A stretch of 64,000 bases of DNA from Cryptomeria japonica (taxonomy: Eukaryota > Streptophyta > Pinopsida > Cupressales > Cupressaceae): positions 144,686,091-144,750,090 of the forward strand of contig NC_081406.1 of the NCBI RefSeq assembly GCF_030272615.1. The letters are read 5' to 3'. Below, piece by piece: positions 1-11,951 of this stretch (position 1 is the stretch's first letter; each line of letters starts with the position of its first letter). The position numbers were made by a program, and so were the translations under genes. The notes below the pieces were generated by a model. The model made no database searches. It had not been told where the DNA came from and saw nothing but the letters and a program-made list of their open reading frames with translations.

Positions 1-427
1 CTACCTACCCCTTAATCCTAGCCGACCATTTATCTTTTCACCTCTTAATCTTATCCCTCTATTTTCTAAAGCATCTTCTATATAAGAGGATACTTTCATC
101 ATTATCAAACCTAATGCGTCTACCTTATACAATCAAGCCTTCTTGCGATCCAGCGACTTCAACCACAATCCGTTCTTTGTTGAGCTCTTGTGCACCTATA
201 AAATCTGAGAGCAAATATATCAAACAAGATCAATGGAGTTAGGAGACAATGGAGATTGAAACCCTACTTGGCATATGAATGGTAATATTGTTCATTTATT
301 GATTTGCATGTTCTTAGGTATCATCATTGGTGTATGGTGAATGTTTGGTTGTAGAACTAGGGTTTTATTGTGGTTCGATCTTTGTGGTTTTACAATAGTT
401 TATCATCATCATTTTTCACTATATACA
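1..427 (+). repeat. Element A 5' LTR, 3' part only
   Basis: Matches the second half of the A 3' LTR (48058-48484) and of the E 3' LTR, ending in the same tataca. The window edge removes the TGTAGACACC start. It holds the TATA-like box (79-86) and, at 281/282, a conserved candidate splice donor just before the LTR end. Confidence 0.9.
79..86 (+). promoter_or_regulatory. TATA-like box, element A 5' LTR
   Basis: TATATAAG. The same octamer occurs at the matching place in the A 3' LTR (48152-48159) and E 3' LTR (34647-34654). It is the likely core promoter for sense transcription. Confidence 0.6.
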
Positions 428-450
428 TTTGGGCATGCCCGATGGGACTC
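428..450 (+). other. Degenerate primer-binding site, element A
   Basis: Directly after the LTR end. The outer positions (tttgg at the start, gggactc at the end) agree with the Asp-tRNA primer site usual in Tat/Athila elements, while the middle is mutated. This is a tentative reading; E has lost the region, so there is no second copy to compare. Confidence 0.35.
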
Positions 451-2881
451 TTGTCCCTTTTATTTATAACATTTTGTTTGCAGATTTAACTTTTTTGTGA
501 AGTTGTAGGTTGGATTTACGATGATTCTGATTTATTATGCGTCTGCGATTGATCTTTTTGAGTCTGTGATCTCTATTATCACGTCTGTGTTTGATATTTG
601 TGCATCTGCGAACAAAAACCGCATTTAGGTTGGATATTTTTGCATTTTTATCCTTTCTCTCTATTGCAGGTGCAGGTTTCTTGAAATCACGTCTGTGACT
701 CATAATATTGTGTTTCTACCCAGAAAATTTGCTTGCATTGCCTATTATCACATCTGTGTTCAGATCGTGTTTTGCAGGTTTCAGTTCTTGAAATCGTGTT
801 TGTGTCTAATTTTTGCGCATCTTTGTTTGTAAAGTGCGTCTGCGTTTGGTATAACCACATTTTTGTTTTTAGTTTTCATTATCTTTTTCATTTTAGGGTT
901 TTTGATTTGGTTTTGGCCTAACCCCTTGATTAGACTAACGAAGTGGTGCAACTATTTTGAAAAGGAGAAAACATCATATTGTTGAAGGCCCCCCTTTTTC
1001 ACATTTGGACTTGGATTTCTAAAATTTACCTAACTAATATGATTGTAGGTGGGGGTAATCTATTAAAACTACTAATCATTTGTTGTAGGTGTAATTTAGG
1101 TGTGTGCCTTTGATTTTTAGCTTAATTAGGGGTAAATCTTTTTAATTTGGGGTTAAAGAACTTTCTTGAAGTGTTTGGTACGCTTTGCACATTTTAAGTT
1201 TATAACACTAGAAGTGGTAACAATAGTATCATCTCCCCTCGCCTTCCATTGGACCTTGGGTTTAAGAATATTTTTTATCATTTTCTATTTAGGTAGGAGG
1301 GCCTATCTCCCGGGTAGCCCATAAGGCCAAGTGAGAAAGCACAACCCAAGTGGTACTTCTTTTGCATGCTATATAAATTAGTACATTAGGTAAATACCGC
1401 AATGACTTGGTGGCATGTATCTGCACCGACGGTTCTCCCTAGTATCCACACTTGTGTTGAATGCATTAAAAATCCTCTTTTGGGATTAGGAGTGGGTTCT
1501 TAAATGAGCTTCCATCGCATGGGTAGACACCAAGGACCGCAAAAGTTCCCACACCAAACACTTTTTGTTGTAGAGGCCAAAAATCCTTACATTTGATGGT
1601 TCAGAGAGTGCCGATCCTACCCCGTAGATACCCCTCATGTACCCTTTCATGTTGAGATAGGAATCTTTGGTATTTTGAGGTAAGAGAATTTGGTATACCC
1701 AATAAGTGAGTGTCGTGGTGGGGGAGTTAGTGCTACCAAAATCTCTAGTTGTTTGCTTGTTTGAGGTATTTTATTGTTGCGAGGGCCCCATTGAATGGTT
1801 TCTCTTTCCAACCTAGGTTGTGCATGTTTTCAAGTGTCTTCAATTTGTGCTATACGAGTGGAAATATTTTGAACATACACAAAAGAAATTTGGAAAAAAA
1901 AACCTTCAGACATTGTGTCTTCATTGTGTGTTGTGTTTTCTTGCCACAAGACATTTAACATCAAGATTTGGTCACACTCAAAAACTTCATATTTTGACAG
2001 ACTCAAAATATTTCTTAGAAATCACATCTGTTATAGTTTAAACCGCATCTAGGTTGGGAAATCACGTCTATGCAGGGCATAATCATGTTTTTGTATCAGA
2101 AAGCAAAACATTGTCAGTAACAGTGATAAACCGTGCCTGTGATAGTTTATTGCATCTGCGCAATGCAAAATCATGTTTTTTGTATAAGAAAGAAAAAAAA
2201 TTGTCTCTAATAGCCAAAATCATGTCTATGATGAACATAATCATGTCTACGAATTAAAACTACATCTGTATCACCTAAAACTGTGTTTGTGTTGGGAAAT
2301 CACATTTGTGCAGAGTAGTTACGTTTTTGTGTTTCAGAACAAATTTTTCAAAAGTTGAAAAATACAAAACGTGCTTAGGTTTTGAGATTTTAAGAGCTTC
2401 TAAGGAATTTCCCATAGGGATTCATCATTTTCAATCAACCAATCTTGATTATATATTTGTCCTTCATTTGCCTTCATTTGCAATCCCATATACACATTTT
2501 ACAAACTAGAGTCAAAAGGTTGCTTTGTCGTCCTCATCATATCTTGCAAACTTACTACAACATATCACTAAGTGGTTCCCATATCAGATCTATCATTTTA
2601 GGGTCCCACTTGGTCCTCTTTATTCAAGGTCAACTTAACTCATCAAGAGATCTATCATCTCTTTGGAAGCCACACCTTACTTTAGATCACACATCTCTTG
2701 GACATACATTTTTGGACATTGCAAGACAATCCTAGATTCTTTCCATCTCATATCTTTTCTTGGTCTTCCATAATCTTCACATTTTCTTCCATCTTTCATT
2801 TCAGCTAAGGTTTAGTTCATCATTGAAACTCGTTCCCAAAGGTCTAGAAGAAAAGCCGAAGAAGCTCTAAGATCTCTCAAC
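451..2881 (+). repeat. Element A leader with dispersed CGTCTGTG-like motif array
   Basis: About 2.4 kb without a credible gene. A short motif of the form (a/g)C(g/a)TCTGTG recurs in two clusters, roughly 537-850 and 2020-2335, about every 20-30 bases in the second. A pyrimidine-rich tract ending at cag 2802-2804 is a good splice acceptor, pairing with the candidate donor at 281/282. The leader is homologous to the shorter leader of E (20745-21916). Small ORFs here are chance frames. Confidence 0.6.
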
Positions 2882-4937
2882 ATGAGTACCTATGAGTTTG
2901 ATGGAGACGAATTTTACAATCCATTTGAGAGTTGCAGTAATATGTCAGACAATGATAATGAGATCAACAATGAGAATAACAATGATAATGAGAATGCATC
3001 TATCACCTCCGCAAACATTGAAGAGAATATCTTAGATCCAAGATTCAATAGATTGGTTGAATAAATCATGAGAAGAGATAGACAATACTTCTTTCAAGTC
3101 ATGGCACAAAGTGGAATAAGGCTACCTCATGATTTCGATGTTACAAATTTTGGAAGAGGATCCTAATCAATTGGCTCAAACAAATGCAAATCCTAGAGGA
3201 CATAATGGTGGTAATAGGAGAGAACATTTCGTTCATGAGTCACCCTTGCCTTTATTTCAAAAACCAGAAGTTCCCAATACCCATACTCATACTAATTTTG
3301 CTAGGAACTCTCATGAACAATCCCACCATCATCCTTTCCCCTGGAGAAGAAATGATAATACACATGCTCATGATAATACCCAAGATCATACCAACACATA
3401 CAATTACACTCAAGCGAACATTCAAAATCATGACACAAGGAGACCCCTTGTCAAATTTGGGGGCAATATCCAAGATCATTCTTATGATACTTCCTATCCT
3501 CATGGTCATGACATGTATCAAGCTACACCTAGTGCTCCTCATTATAATACCCTATTAAAAGTGGTCCATATGCTATCTATAATTATGTCCCTCCTCTATA
3601 TGAACACATCTATGATCAATACCATCAATACATGCACTATATCCCTCCTCCTCCAGTTGGTGGCTTAGGCATGATACTAGCTTAAAGAGAAAAGACACCG
3701 CCCAAGAATGACTTGCAACAAAAAATCAAGGATTTGCAAAAAAACAAATGGCAGACATGAATATGCCAAAGCAAGAGTACATAATGAGAGACATATGTCC
3801 TTATCCATTTGATAGAAGTGTTCCAATGCCTTCATTTCATCCACATTTTGTGACACCAAAATTTCAAAAATATAGAGGCAAGGGAGATCCTAAGGCACAC
3901 ACAAGAGAATTCTTCACAAGATGTATTGAGGTAGCCAACGAAGAAACATACTTGATGAGATTGCTCCCACAAGTTTAGGTGGACAAGCTATGAAATGGTT
4001 CTCCCAACTTCCACCTAGAATCAAGACATGGAGTGATATAGCAGAAGCTTTCATACAACATTGAAACAAATGTGTCAGTGACTACTTTGTGCAATACCAA
4101 ACAGAAAAATGGAGAGTCCTTTGCTTCATTTTTACAATGATGGAGAGGTCTTGCTAGTTGATGCTCTTGTAATATCCCACAAAAACAAATGGTACAAATG
4201 TTCACTCAAAATGCCAACAAGGATATTGGATATGAACTAAGAAAAGCTTGTTTGTCTACCTTTAAGGAAGTCAAAGAAAAGGGTTTGGCAACTGAGAAAG
4301 TCCTTATTGAACAAGGCACCATTAAGCTATTAAAAGAGAAAAAAGAGGAATCAAATGGAAAAGACAAGCCCTACTTTTGGAACAAGAATAAGAACACAGT
4401 TAATGATGGGGTAGTAGATGCAAATGTGGTAAAACCAAAGTGACATTCCCTGGTGCAAGTTCGTTCAATTCAAACAATCAAGTGAACACTCAAAGGCCAT
4501 CAAAACCTCAAAGGAAATACACTCCATTGGGAGAGCCAATTGAGACAACATTCAAGAAATTGGTTACAAACAAGCTTATAACACTACTAGATAATCCACC
4601 CTATGAACCAAAAGTGAAACCTGCATGGTAAAATGATGATGATTATTGTGAGTATCACAAAAGCAAAGCACATACAACTGGTAATTGTCACATATTGAAG
4701 GATGTTATACAAGATCTTATTGACAAGGGTGACATAGAAGTTGATGGTCACACCTCCAATGAGGAACATGCAATGTTTAAGGATCCATTTCCTAAAAATG
4801 ATAAAGGAAAATCCAAAGTAGATAATAAAGCTAATTATGCTAAGATGTCCTATGATTATGATTCTACCGTTAACCACATTTCAATGGATAATTATGTTTC
4901 TACCATTATCATAAAGGACAAAACTCTTTAAGGTTCC
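2882..4937 (+). pseudogene. Element A gag (broken, cut by B)
   Basis: Structural (capsid/nucleocapsid) polyprotein of a Tat element, collinear with E gag at 21917-24055. An acidic Asn-rich N-terminus (2882-3064) is followed by a His/Asn/Pro-rich stretch (3129-3668). Then comes the retrotransposon gag fold: YPFD, PKFQKYRGKGDPK near 3865, FSQLPPR near 3997, and the AGCTTGTTTGTC-coded KACLS near 4240. A CX2HX4HX4C knuckle lies around 4650-4690. The frame is broken by several stops and indels, for example near 3062, 3130, 3670 and 3976. The Met that starts E gag is missing at the matching place, so 2882 is the next in-frame ATG. The reading frame stops just before the B insertion. It cannot make a functional protein. 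Confidence 0.8.
4933..4937 (+). repeat. Target-site duplication of element B, left copy
   Basis: gttcc, repeated exactly at 11884-11888 on the other side of B. A 5-bp duplication is normal for LTR retrotransposon integration. Confidence 0.85.
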
Positions 4938-6160
4938 TATTGATATTGTTGGTCATTGTTGCTTCTAGGATATGTGGTTGTCATTGATGTCAGCATATTC
5001 CTATGTATTGCTCCGGTGTATGCAGATTGGGAAGATCTCATGATCCTGTTTGCAGTGTTGTTTTGCTGATCACTATTTTGTAGAGTTCAATATTTTCTCC
5101 GGTATATTCCGGTGTGATCGAATCTTGTACTGAGTTTTTGGGATATTGTTTGGGATGGGCTTGCGTATCTTCTTTTTAGATAGTTTGTGATTTGGTGCTC
5201 CACAAGTTATCTTTCTTCGTGACAGTTGCTGACTGGTTGTGTTCTTGAGCTTTCAGATGTTGATCGATGAAGATTTGATAAGTGGTGTTGGTGCAACTGT
5301 ATCTGATGATCCTAATGTGCTTGTTGGTGTTTCCTAGTCATTTTCTATTTGTTTTGGTGATCTGCATTGATTGTTGTGCAATTTTTTGGTGGTTTCTATA
5401 AACCGGTGATGATTTGCATGTTATGCTGTATTTTTGGTGGTGTATCATGTTTCAGTTGATCTTGGCATGATTTCTGGTGGAGTTGTTCATTTGAGAATTT
5501 GAATTAGGTCCATGTTATTCTATGTAAATCATTATATTGGTTTGGTGATCGATCTTTGTATCCTATGATGTAATTTTGTAATTGAGGGTTGAGGGTTTAG
5601 TCAACCTTGTTATCAAGGTTGATGAATTGTATATATAAGTGATATAGTCATGCATTTTAGTTATCGGCGATGTGTCTACATTATTAGAGAAAGGTTTATG
5701 TATGATCAAGTGATTTATCTTTCATTATTGTGATTGTGGAGAGATTGGTGTTGCAGAGAAAACAAATGTGCTTAACCGGAACTGTAATCAAGCATTTGGA
5801 GATGCTATTTCTTTAATTCATTTCTTTCGGATTGTAGTCCGAATCTAATTTGTAAGTTAGTGAGACTTCCCTGAGGCTTGTAGCCTTCCAGGCCATTATA
5901 TTTGAGTAGTGGGCTCTAGGCATTTTTCCTCAATGCCTGTGCATTCCCCATTGTAATATTTTCACATACTACTGTAGAGTATCATCTTACTGTGTGTAGG
6001 TTCCCACTGTGGTTATTATCTTAATCGAGATTTCCATGTCAAAAATGTTGGTGTTGTGTGTTGTGTTGTTTATCAAATCTAATTTTGTGATTAAGTATTT
6101 GAATTCGGTGAAGACTAATTCACCCCCCCTCTCAATATTCCTTCTTGGTTGCTGCTAACA
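4938..6160 (+). repeat. Element B 5' LTR
   Basis: Begins ta (mutated from tg, compare 10664) and ends gctgctaaca just before the primer site. It aligns end to end with 10664-11883 and, more distantly, with the LTR of element H at 61442-62798. A TATA-like box lies at 5632-5639. Confidence 0.92.
5632..5639 (+). promoter_or_regulatory. TATA-like box, element B 5' LTR
   Basis: TATATAAG; the 3' LTR has TATATATAG at 11353-11361 and element H has TATAAATA at 62238-62245, all at the same relative position. Confidence 0.55.
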
Positions 6161-6162
6161 AT

Positions 6163-6174
6163 TGGTATCAAAGC
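6163..6174 (+). other. Primer-binding site (initiator Met tRNA), element B
   Basis: tggtatcaaagc, one mismatch from the tggtatcagagc that pairs with plant initiator-Met tRNA. It starts two bases after the LTR end. Confidence 0.9.
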
Positions 6175-6216
6175 TAGATCCTTCGATAGAAGCTTAACCG
6201 CTTGAGGAGATCTGGG

Positions 6217-7326
6217 ATGGTAGCTCAAGGTATTCTCTTTAAGAAGGACAGTCCTAGGTTTGATGGAAGTAACTATACTATATGAAAGGACCAGATGGTA
6301 GTGCACTTGAAACGTCTTGGTGAAGATTACTGGAAGATTACAAAGAATGCCTATACTGTTCCTCTGAATGGATCAACCACTCCTGATGAGATCAAGGAAG
6401 ATGAACATAATATTAGAGCGAAGGAAGCATTGCTCAGTGCCCTGATTTATTCTGAGATGAAAAATGTAATGGGACTTCAGACCGCACATGAGATTTGGGA
6501 CAAGCTTGAAATCCTGCATGAAGGAGATAAACAAGTGAAAGTTGCTAAGTTGCAGAGTTTGAAAGGAAAATATGAGATGTTGAAGATGGGAGATGATGAG
6601 AACATACACTCTTTAATGGCTAAGGTGAATGAACTTTTTCTTGGTATTAGATGTATCGGTGGAACTCTTGAAGAAGATGAAATTGTTGCTAAGGTGTTGA
6701 GATCCTTGCCTACTGCTTATAAACATAAGGTGACTTCTATTGATGAGATCCAGAGTGTGACTATAGTGAAAAGAGATATGCTGGTTGGAAAGATTGTCGC
6801 ATTTGAGCTAAGTGAGTTTGAAGAATCACATGGAACGTCCGAGACAACATTTAAAGCATCAACATTTGTATTTGGTAAGAAGAAATATGATCCTGACGAG
6901 TGCAAAATATCTAGATATGAAAGAGAGAGAAGAGAGATGGAGGAGAAAGAAAGAGAGCTAGATGAGCTTGAAGCATTGATTACCTAGAGATTGCCTAAAG
7001 GAGCTGGTAAGTATGATGGAAATTTGCCTTTGAAATGTTTCTCTTGCAATAAGATAGGACATTTTGCTTCTAGATGCTCAGAGAGAATGGCTAAGTATGA
7101 TAGGCATGATACGTTTGATAAGCATGATAGAAATAATATATATGAGAAGCGTGAGAAGTATGATAAGCCTTACAAGTCTAATCAGAAGTTTAGGAAACAA
7201 AAGAGATGTTACTATGCTCTTGATGAAGGTTTTATATATGAAGAATCAGAAGGAGATGAAGTTGTATTTCTTTCCATTAAGGAAGATGGACTTGTACCTA
7301 TTGATTCCACTAGCTGTATTGTTTAG
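6217..7326 (+). pseudogene. Element B copia gag (UBN2 type plus zinc knuckle)
   Basis: Starts at the first ATG after the primer site (6217). Residues 1-200 are the copia gag-polypeptide type (UBN2 family): a YTIW-like start, GDENIHSLM-like helices, then LRSLPTAYK. A CCHC knuckle (CFSCNKIGHFASRC) lies at 7036-7077, followed by a Lys/Asp-rich linker. The protein would form the particle and bind RNA. In-frame stops lie at 6283 (TGA where a Trp is usual), 6985 and 7324. The reading frame itself is maintained throughout, so the damage is mostly point mutation. Element H carries a close relative. Confidence 0.9.
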
Positions 7327-8988
7327 GAGAAAGCTTTGGCTGCTAAGGTTGAAGGGAAAGTTGAATGGGTAATTGACAGTGGTTGTTCACATCATATGAC
7401 CGATGATAAAAGAAAATTTGTGAGTATGAAAAAGTATGATGGTGGAATAGTTAGATTTGGAGATGACAAAGCCCGTGTGATCCGTGGGAGAGGTTCTATT
7501 TCTTTTGATGGTAAGAATAACACTGATGATGTCTTATATGTTGAACGTTTGAAGAATAATATTTTGAGTGTTGGACATATGGTTGATAAAGGTTATGATC
7601 TACAATTCAAGGATGGTAAATGCAAGATCCTAAATGCCTCCAGTATAGAGATTGCATTTGGGACTAAGATAGAAGGTAACATTTTTTATTTGAATACTGG
7701 TGAGAAAAGTTATTTGATTACTTAGATTGATGAGAGTTGGTTGTGGCATAGAAGAATGTGTCATGTTAACTTTAATTCAATGATTAAGATCAGTTCTACA
7801 CATGCTGTTAGAGATCTGCCTAAGATTGTTAAGCTTGCTAATCTGGTATGTAAGGAATGTCAGTTGGGTAAGCAAACAAGAATTTCTTTCAAGAGAAAGC
7901 AATATACATCTGACAGATTGTTAGATCTTGTGCATACTAACTTGTGTGGACCTACAAATGTTATAAGTGTGCAAGGAGATAGATATTTTATGCTACTAAT
8001 TGGTGACTATTCCAGGATGATGTGGGTTGTCTTTTTGAAGGAGAAATCAAAAGTATTGGACAAATTCAAGATATTCAAAGCAAAGGTGGAGACTGAATCC
8101 GGTTTGAAGGTGAAGTGTATAAGATCTGATAGAGGTGGAGAATTATGTTCTGACGAGTTCAATTCATTTTGTGAGAAGCATGGGATTAGAAGATAATTAT
8201 TTGCTCCTAGAACTCCTCAGCAGAATGGAGTTGTTGAGAGGAAGAACATAACTGTCTTGGATGTTGCAAGGACTATGCTAATTGAAGGAAATGTTCCAAA
8301 GATCTACTGGAGAGAAGCCATTTGCACTATTGTTTACATATTCAATAGATTTTATATTAAAGGTGATATTGACAAGACTCCTTATGAGCTATGGTTTGGT
8401 CATGTTCCTACAGTGAGATATTTTAGAGTATTTGGTAGCAAATGTTATATCAAGAGAGATGAGGATATAGGAAAGTTTGATGCTAGAAGTGACGAAGGTA
8501 TCTTCTTGGGATATTCTACAAAGAGCAAAGCCTACCAGTGCTATAATAAGAAACTGAGGAAGATAGTGGAGAGTGAAAATGTGAAAGTGGATGAGAACCT
8601 TGGAAAAGAGATCAAATCATGTGGTTATGAGGATGAACAACACATTGTTCTAGCTCCTATTCAGACTGAAGAGCCTAAGCAAAATAATCTGGCAGAGATA
8701 GTTAACCTAGATGTTGCTGTTGTTGGTGAGGAAGTACATGAATCTGAAAATCATAACAATCAGAAGACTCCAAGGTATATAAGATTAAATCATTTTGAAA
8801 ATCAGATTATTGGAGATAAAAATAAAGGTGTGATGAAAAAAAGAAAGTTAGCTACTGAAGAAGCATGTTTGATTTCTAAAGTTGAACCTAAAGATGTTGT
8901 TGAAGCTTGTAAAGATGAAAATTGGATGAGAGCTATGGAAGAGGAACTAGATCAAATTGAAAAGAATAATACTTGGGAACAAAGCTAG
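7327..8988 (+). pseudogene. Element B protease and integrase
   Basis: The aspartic protease active site DSGCS lies at 7375-7389. The GAG-pre-integrase zinc region (LWHRRMCHVN) starts at 7741 and runs to CKECQLGK. In the integrase core the first catalytic Asp is replaced by Asn (HTNLCGP, codon 7939-7941). The second Asp (8128-8130) and the Glu (8236-8238) keep the DX35E spacing. Nonsense codons lie at 7723 and 8194. After 8960 a deletion with a frameshift removes the start of the RT region. The enzyme would cleave the polyprotein and insert cDNA, but this copy cannot. Confidence 0.9.
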
Positions 8989-10366
8989 ATAGAATGAAGC
9001 CGGTGAAGTTGTCAGAAACAAAGCTAGATTGGTCTACAAAGGATATTCTTAGAAAGAAGGAATTGATTACGAGGAGACTTTTGCTCCGGTGGCTAGACTT
9101 GAAGCTGTTAGACTGTTGCTTGCATATGTTGCTTATAAAGATTTCAAGGTATATCAGATGGATGTCAAATCTGCCTTTTTAAATGGTTATCTTGAGGAAG
9201 AAGTCTACATTGAGCAACCTGATAGATTTTCATTATCTGATGGAGACATGGTATGCAAATTGAATAAAGCTCTTTATGGATTGAAACAAGCCCCTAGATC
9301 CTAGTATTCTAGATTAGACAAGTATTTGTTAAAACTGGGATTTACTAAAGGTGCCGCTGACAATAATCCATACTTTAAGGTTGAAAATGAGAACATTTTG
9401 ACTGTTGAAGTCTTTATTGATGATATTATCTTTGGAGGTGATGATGACATGAGTATGAAGTTTGTCGATGATATGCATAAATAATTTGAGATGTGTATGA
9501 TTGGTGAGATGAAATTTTTCTTAGGTTTGCAGATTGCACAAATTGGAAATGGTATATTCATATCTCAAACTAAGTATGTGAAGGAATTGCTAAAGAAGTT
9601 TGGATTAGATGTCTCCAAACTGGTTGGAACTCCTATGGTGACTGGTTGTAAATTGTCTAAAAATGATGAATCTTCTAAAGCTAATCAGAGTTTATATAGA
9701 TATATGGTTGGTGGATTTCTATATCTTACTTAGACTAGACCAGACATTATGCATGCTGTGTGTATGGCTGGTAGATATCAAGTTGATCCGAAAGAGAGTC
9801 ATGTCACTATTGTGAAGAGGATATTTAGATACCTGAAGGGAACTGTGGATTATGGTTTGTGCTATCCAAAGAATGATGATTTCATGCTATGTGCCTACAC
9901 TGATGCAGATTGGGCTGGTGATGTTGATGACTAGAATAGTACTACTGGTGGAGCATTCTTTTTGGATAAGAAATTGTTTTCGTGGGCTAGTAACAAACAA
10001 TATTCAATGTCCTTATCTACTGCTGAAGCTGAGTAAATTGCTACAGCTAGTAATTGCACTCAGGTAGTTTGGATGAAGAAAATGTTGAAAGATATTAGAT
10101 TTATCTATGATGAGCCTATTGTTATTTACTATGATAATTCCAGTGCTATTAACATGTCAAAGAATCATGTGCAACATTCAAAGACCAAGCATGTGTCAAT
10201 CAAATATCATTACTTGAGAGAGCAAGTCAGTGAAGAGAAGGTGAAGTTGGAGTATGTATCTACACAGGAACAAATTGTTGATATTTTCACTAAACCTTTG
10301 CTTGCAAATACATTTGTCTATTTGAGAGACTTTTTAGGGGTATCTACCCCTCCTATTAAGAACTAA
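8989..10366 (+). pseudogene. Element B reverse transcriptase and RNase H
   Basis: Copia RT blocks appear in order: [11 protein letters not shown] (9157), YGLKQAPRS (about 9275) and the catalytic box VFIDD (FIDD at 9413-9424, both Asp kept). RNase H follows with YTDADWAGD (about 9895), STAEAE (about 10018), YYDNSSAI (about 10128) and the terminal TKHV-Y-LRE block. Stops lie at 9302, 9482, 9733, 9934 and 10036. Three of them replace a Trp that is normally TGG, the pattern left by deamination of methylated cytosine on the opposite strand. The ORF ends at 10364-10366 with no further gene before the polypurine tract. Confidence 0.92.
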
Positions 10367-10650
10367 ATGCATTGAGTTGCATTAATCTGGTGAATTTCAG
10401 AGCCTTATCTTTTCATCTAGATTGGTGAGTTGGTGTTTCTCCTTTGCTGGAGTAGTATGTGAGATTCATGTTTCTATTTTAGGGAGAGTAAGTTTGTTTT
10501 TTTGTTTTGAGATCTTTGGCATCATTGTCAAAGGGAGAGAGAGATCATGTGAAAAACTGCTTTATATGTCTTGATCTTAGGAGGAGTTTGTAGGAGATAT
10601 CTTCTTTCTTTGTATTGATTGTTTTTCACATTCATATATTGCCATCAATG

Positions 10651-10663
10651 CCAATGGGGAGAT
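10651..10663 (+). other. Polypurine tract, element B
   Basis: ccaatggggagat immediately before the 3' LTR start, the usual plus-strand priming site. Bases 10367-10650 hold no gene. Confidence 0.75.
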
Positions 10664-11883
10664 TGTTGATATTATTAGTCATTGTTACTACTAGGATATG
10701 TTGTTGTCATTGATGTCAACATATCTTGTATATTTCTCTGGTGTATGCAGATTAGGAAGATCTTATGATCTGATTTGCAAGGTTGTTTTGCTGATCACTA
10801 TTTTGCATAGTTCAATATTTTCTGCAATATATTATGGTGTGTTAAGATCTTGTGCTGAGTTTTTGGGATATTGTTTGGGATGGTCTTATGTATCTTAATT
10901 TCAGATGGTTCATGATTTGGTTCTCCACAAGTTATCTTTCTTCATGACAGTTGCTGATTGGTTGTGTTCTTGAGCTTTTAGATGTCAATTGATGAAGATT
11001 TGATAAGTGGTGTTGGTGCAGCTATTTCTGATGATCCTAACGTGCTTATCAGTGCTTCCTAGTTGTGTCCTATTTTTTTTGTGATCTGCATTGATCATTG
11101 TACAATTTTTTGGTGGTTTCTATCAACCGGTGATATTTGCGTGTTATACAGTATTTCTAGTGGTGTAGCGTGTTGCAGTTGATCTTGGCATGATTTCTAG
11201 TGGAGTTGTGTGTTTGGGAGATTGAATTAGGTCCATGTTATGTTATGTATATAATTATATTGGTCCGATGATCGATCTTTGTATCGTGTGATGTAATTTT
11301 GTAATTGAGGGTTGAGGGTTTAGCCGACCTTGTTATCAAGGTTGATGAATTGTATATATAGGTGATATAGTTATGTATTTTAGGTATCAGTGGTGTGTTT
11401 GCATTATCAAAGAAAAGTTTATGTGTGATCAAGTGATCTATCTTTTGCTGTTGTGATTGTGGAGAGATTGGTGTTGCAGGGCAGACAATTATGCTAAATC
11501 GAAACTGTAATCAAGCATTGGGAGATGCTATTTCTTCAGTTCATTTCTTTCAGATTGTAGTCTGAATCTAATTTATAAGTCAATGAGACTTCCTTGAGAG
11601 TTGTATCCTTCTGAGCCATTATATTTGAGTAGTGAGCTCTAGGCAGTGTTCCTGAATGCTTGTGCATTCCCCATTGTAATATTTTCAAATACTACTGTAG
11701 AGTATCATCTTACTATGGGTAGGTTCCCACTGTGGTTTTTCCCTTAACCAAGTTTTCCACATCAAAAATCTTGGTGTTGTGTGTTGTGTTGTTTATCAGA
11801 TCTTCTTTTGTAATTAAGTATCTAAATCTAGTGAAGACTGATTCACCCCACCTCTCATCCTTCCTTCTTGGTTGCTGCAAACA
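10664..11883 (+). repeat. Element B 3' LTR
   Basis: Starts TGTTGATATT and ends gcaaaca, followed directly by the gttcc duplication. Same length as the 5' LTR within 3 bp. Confidence 0.93.
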
Positions 11884-11900
11884 GTTCCACCCAAAGGAGT
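11884..11900 (+). repeat. B target duplication and the short element A segment between B and D
   Basis: gttcc (11884-11888) duplicates 4933-4937. The next 12 bases continue element A and end ggagt, the probable left target duplication of D (right copy agagt at 36970-36974, one mismatch). Confidence 0.75.
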
Positions 11901-11951
11901 TGATGAATGCTAAGAGGGGGGGGGGAGGGGTGAATTAGTATACCCAAAAAA

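Larger units (their letters stand above)
4938..11883 (+). mobile_element. Element B: complete Ty1/copia retrotransposon
   Basis: 6,946 bp with two full LTRs (1,223 and 1,220 bp), Met-tRNA primer site, gag, protease, integrase, RT, RNase H, polypurine tract and a perfect 5-bp duplication (gttcc). Integrase precedes RT, which defines copia. By eye the LTRs differ by over 10% in their first 250 bp, so the insertion is not recent. At least ten nonsense changes and one deletion with a frameshift make it inactive. It sits inside element A at the end of gag. Confidence 0.95.

Noticed and set aside
451-2735. Small ORFs with many Cys/Phe codons in the A leader
   Set aside because: They arise from the TCTGTG motif array, differ between A and E, and lack any family resemblance.
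3184-3558. Additional ORFs in other frames of the A gag N-terminus
   Set aside because: Low-complexity His/Asn/Ile shadows of the gag frame.
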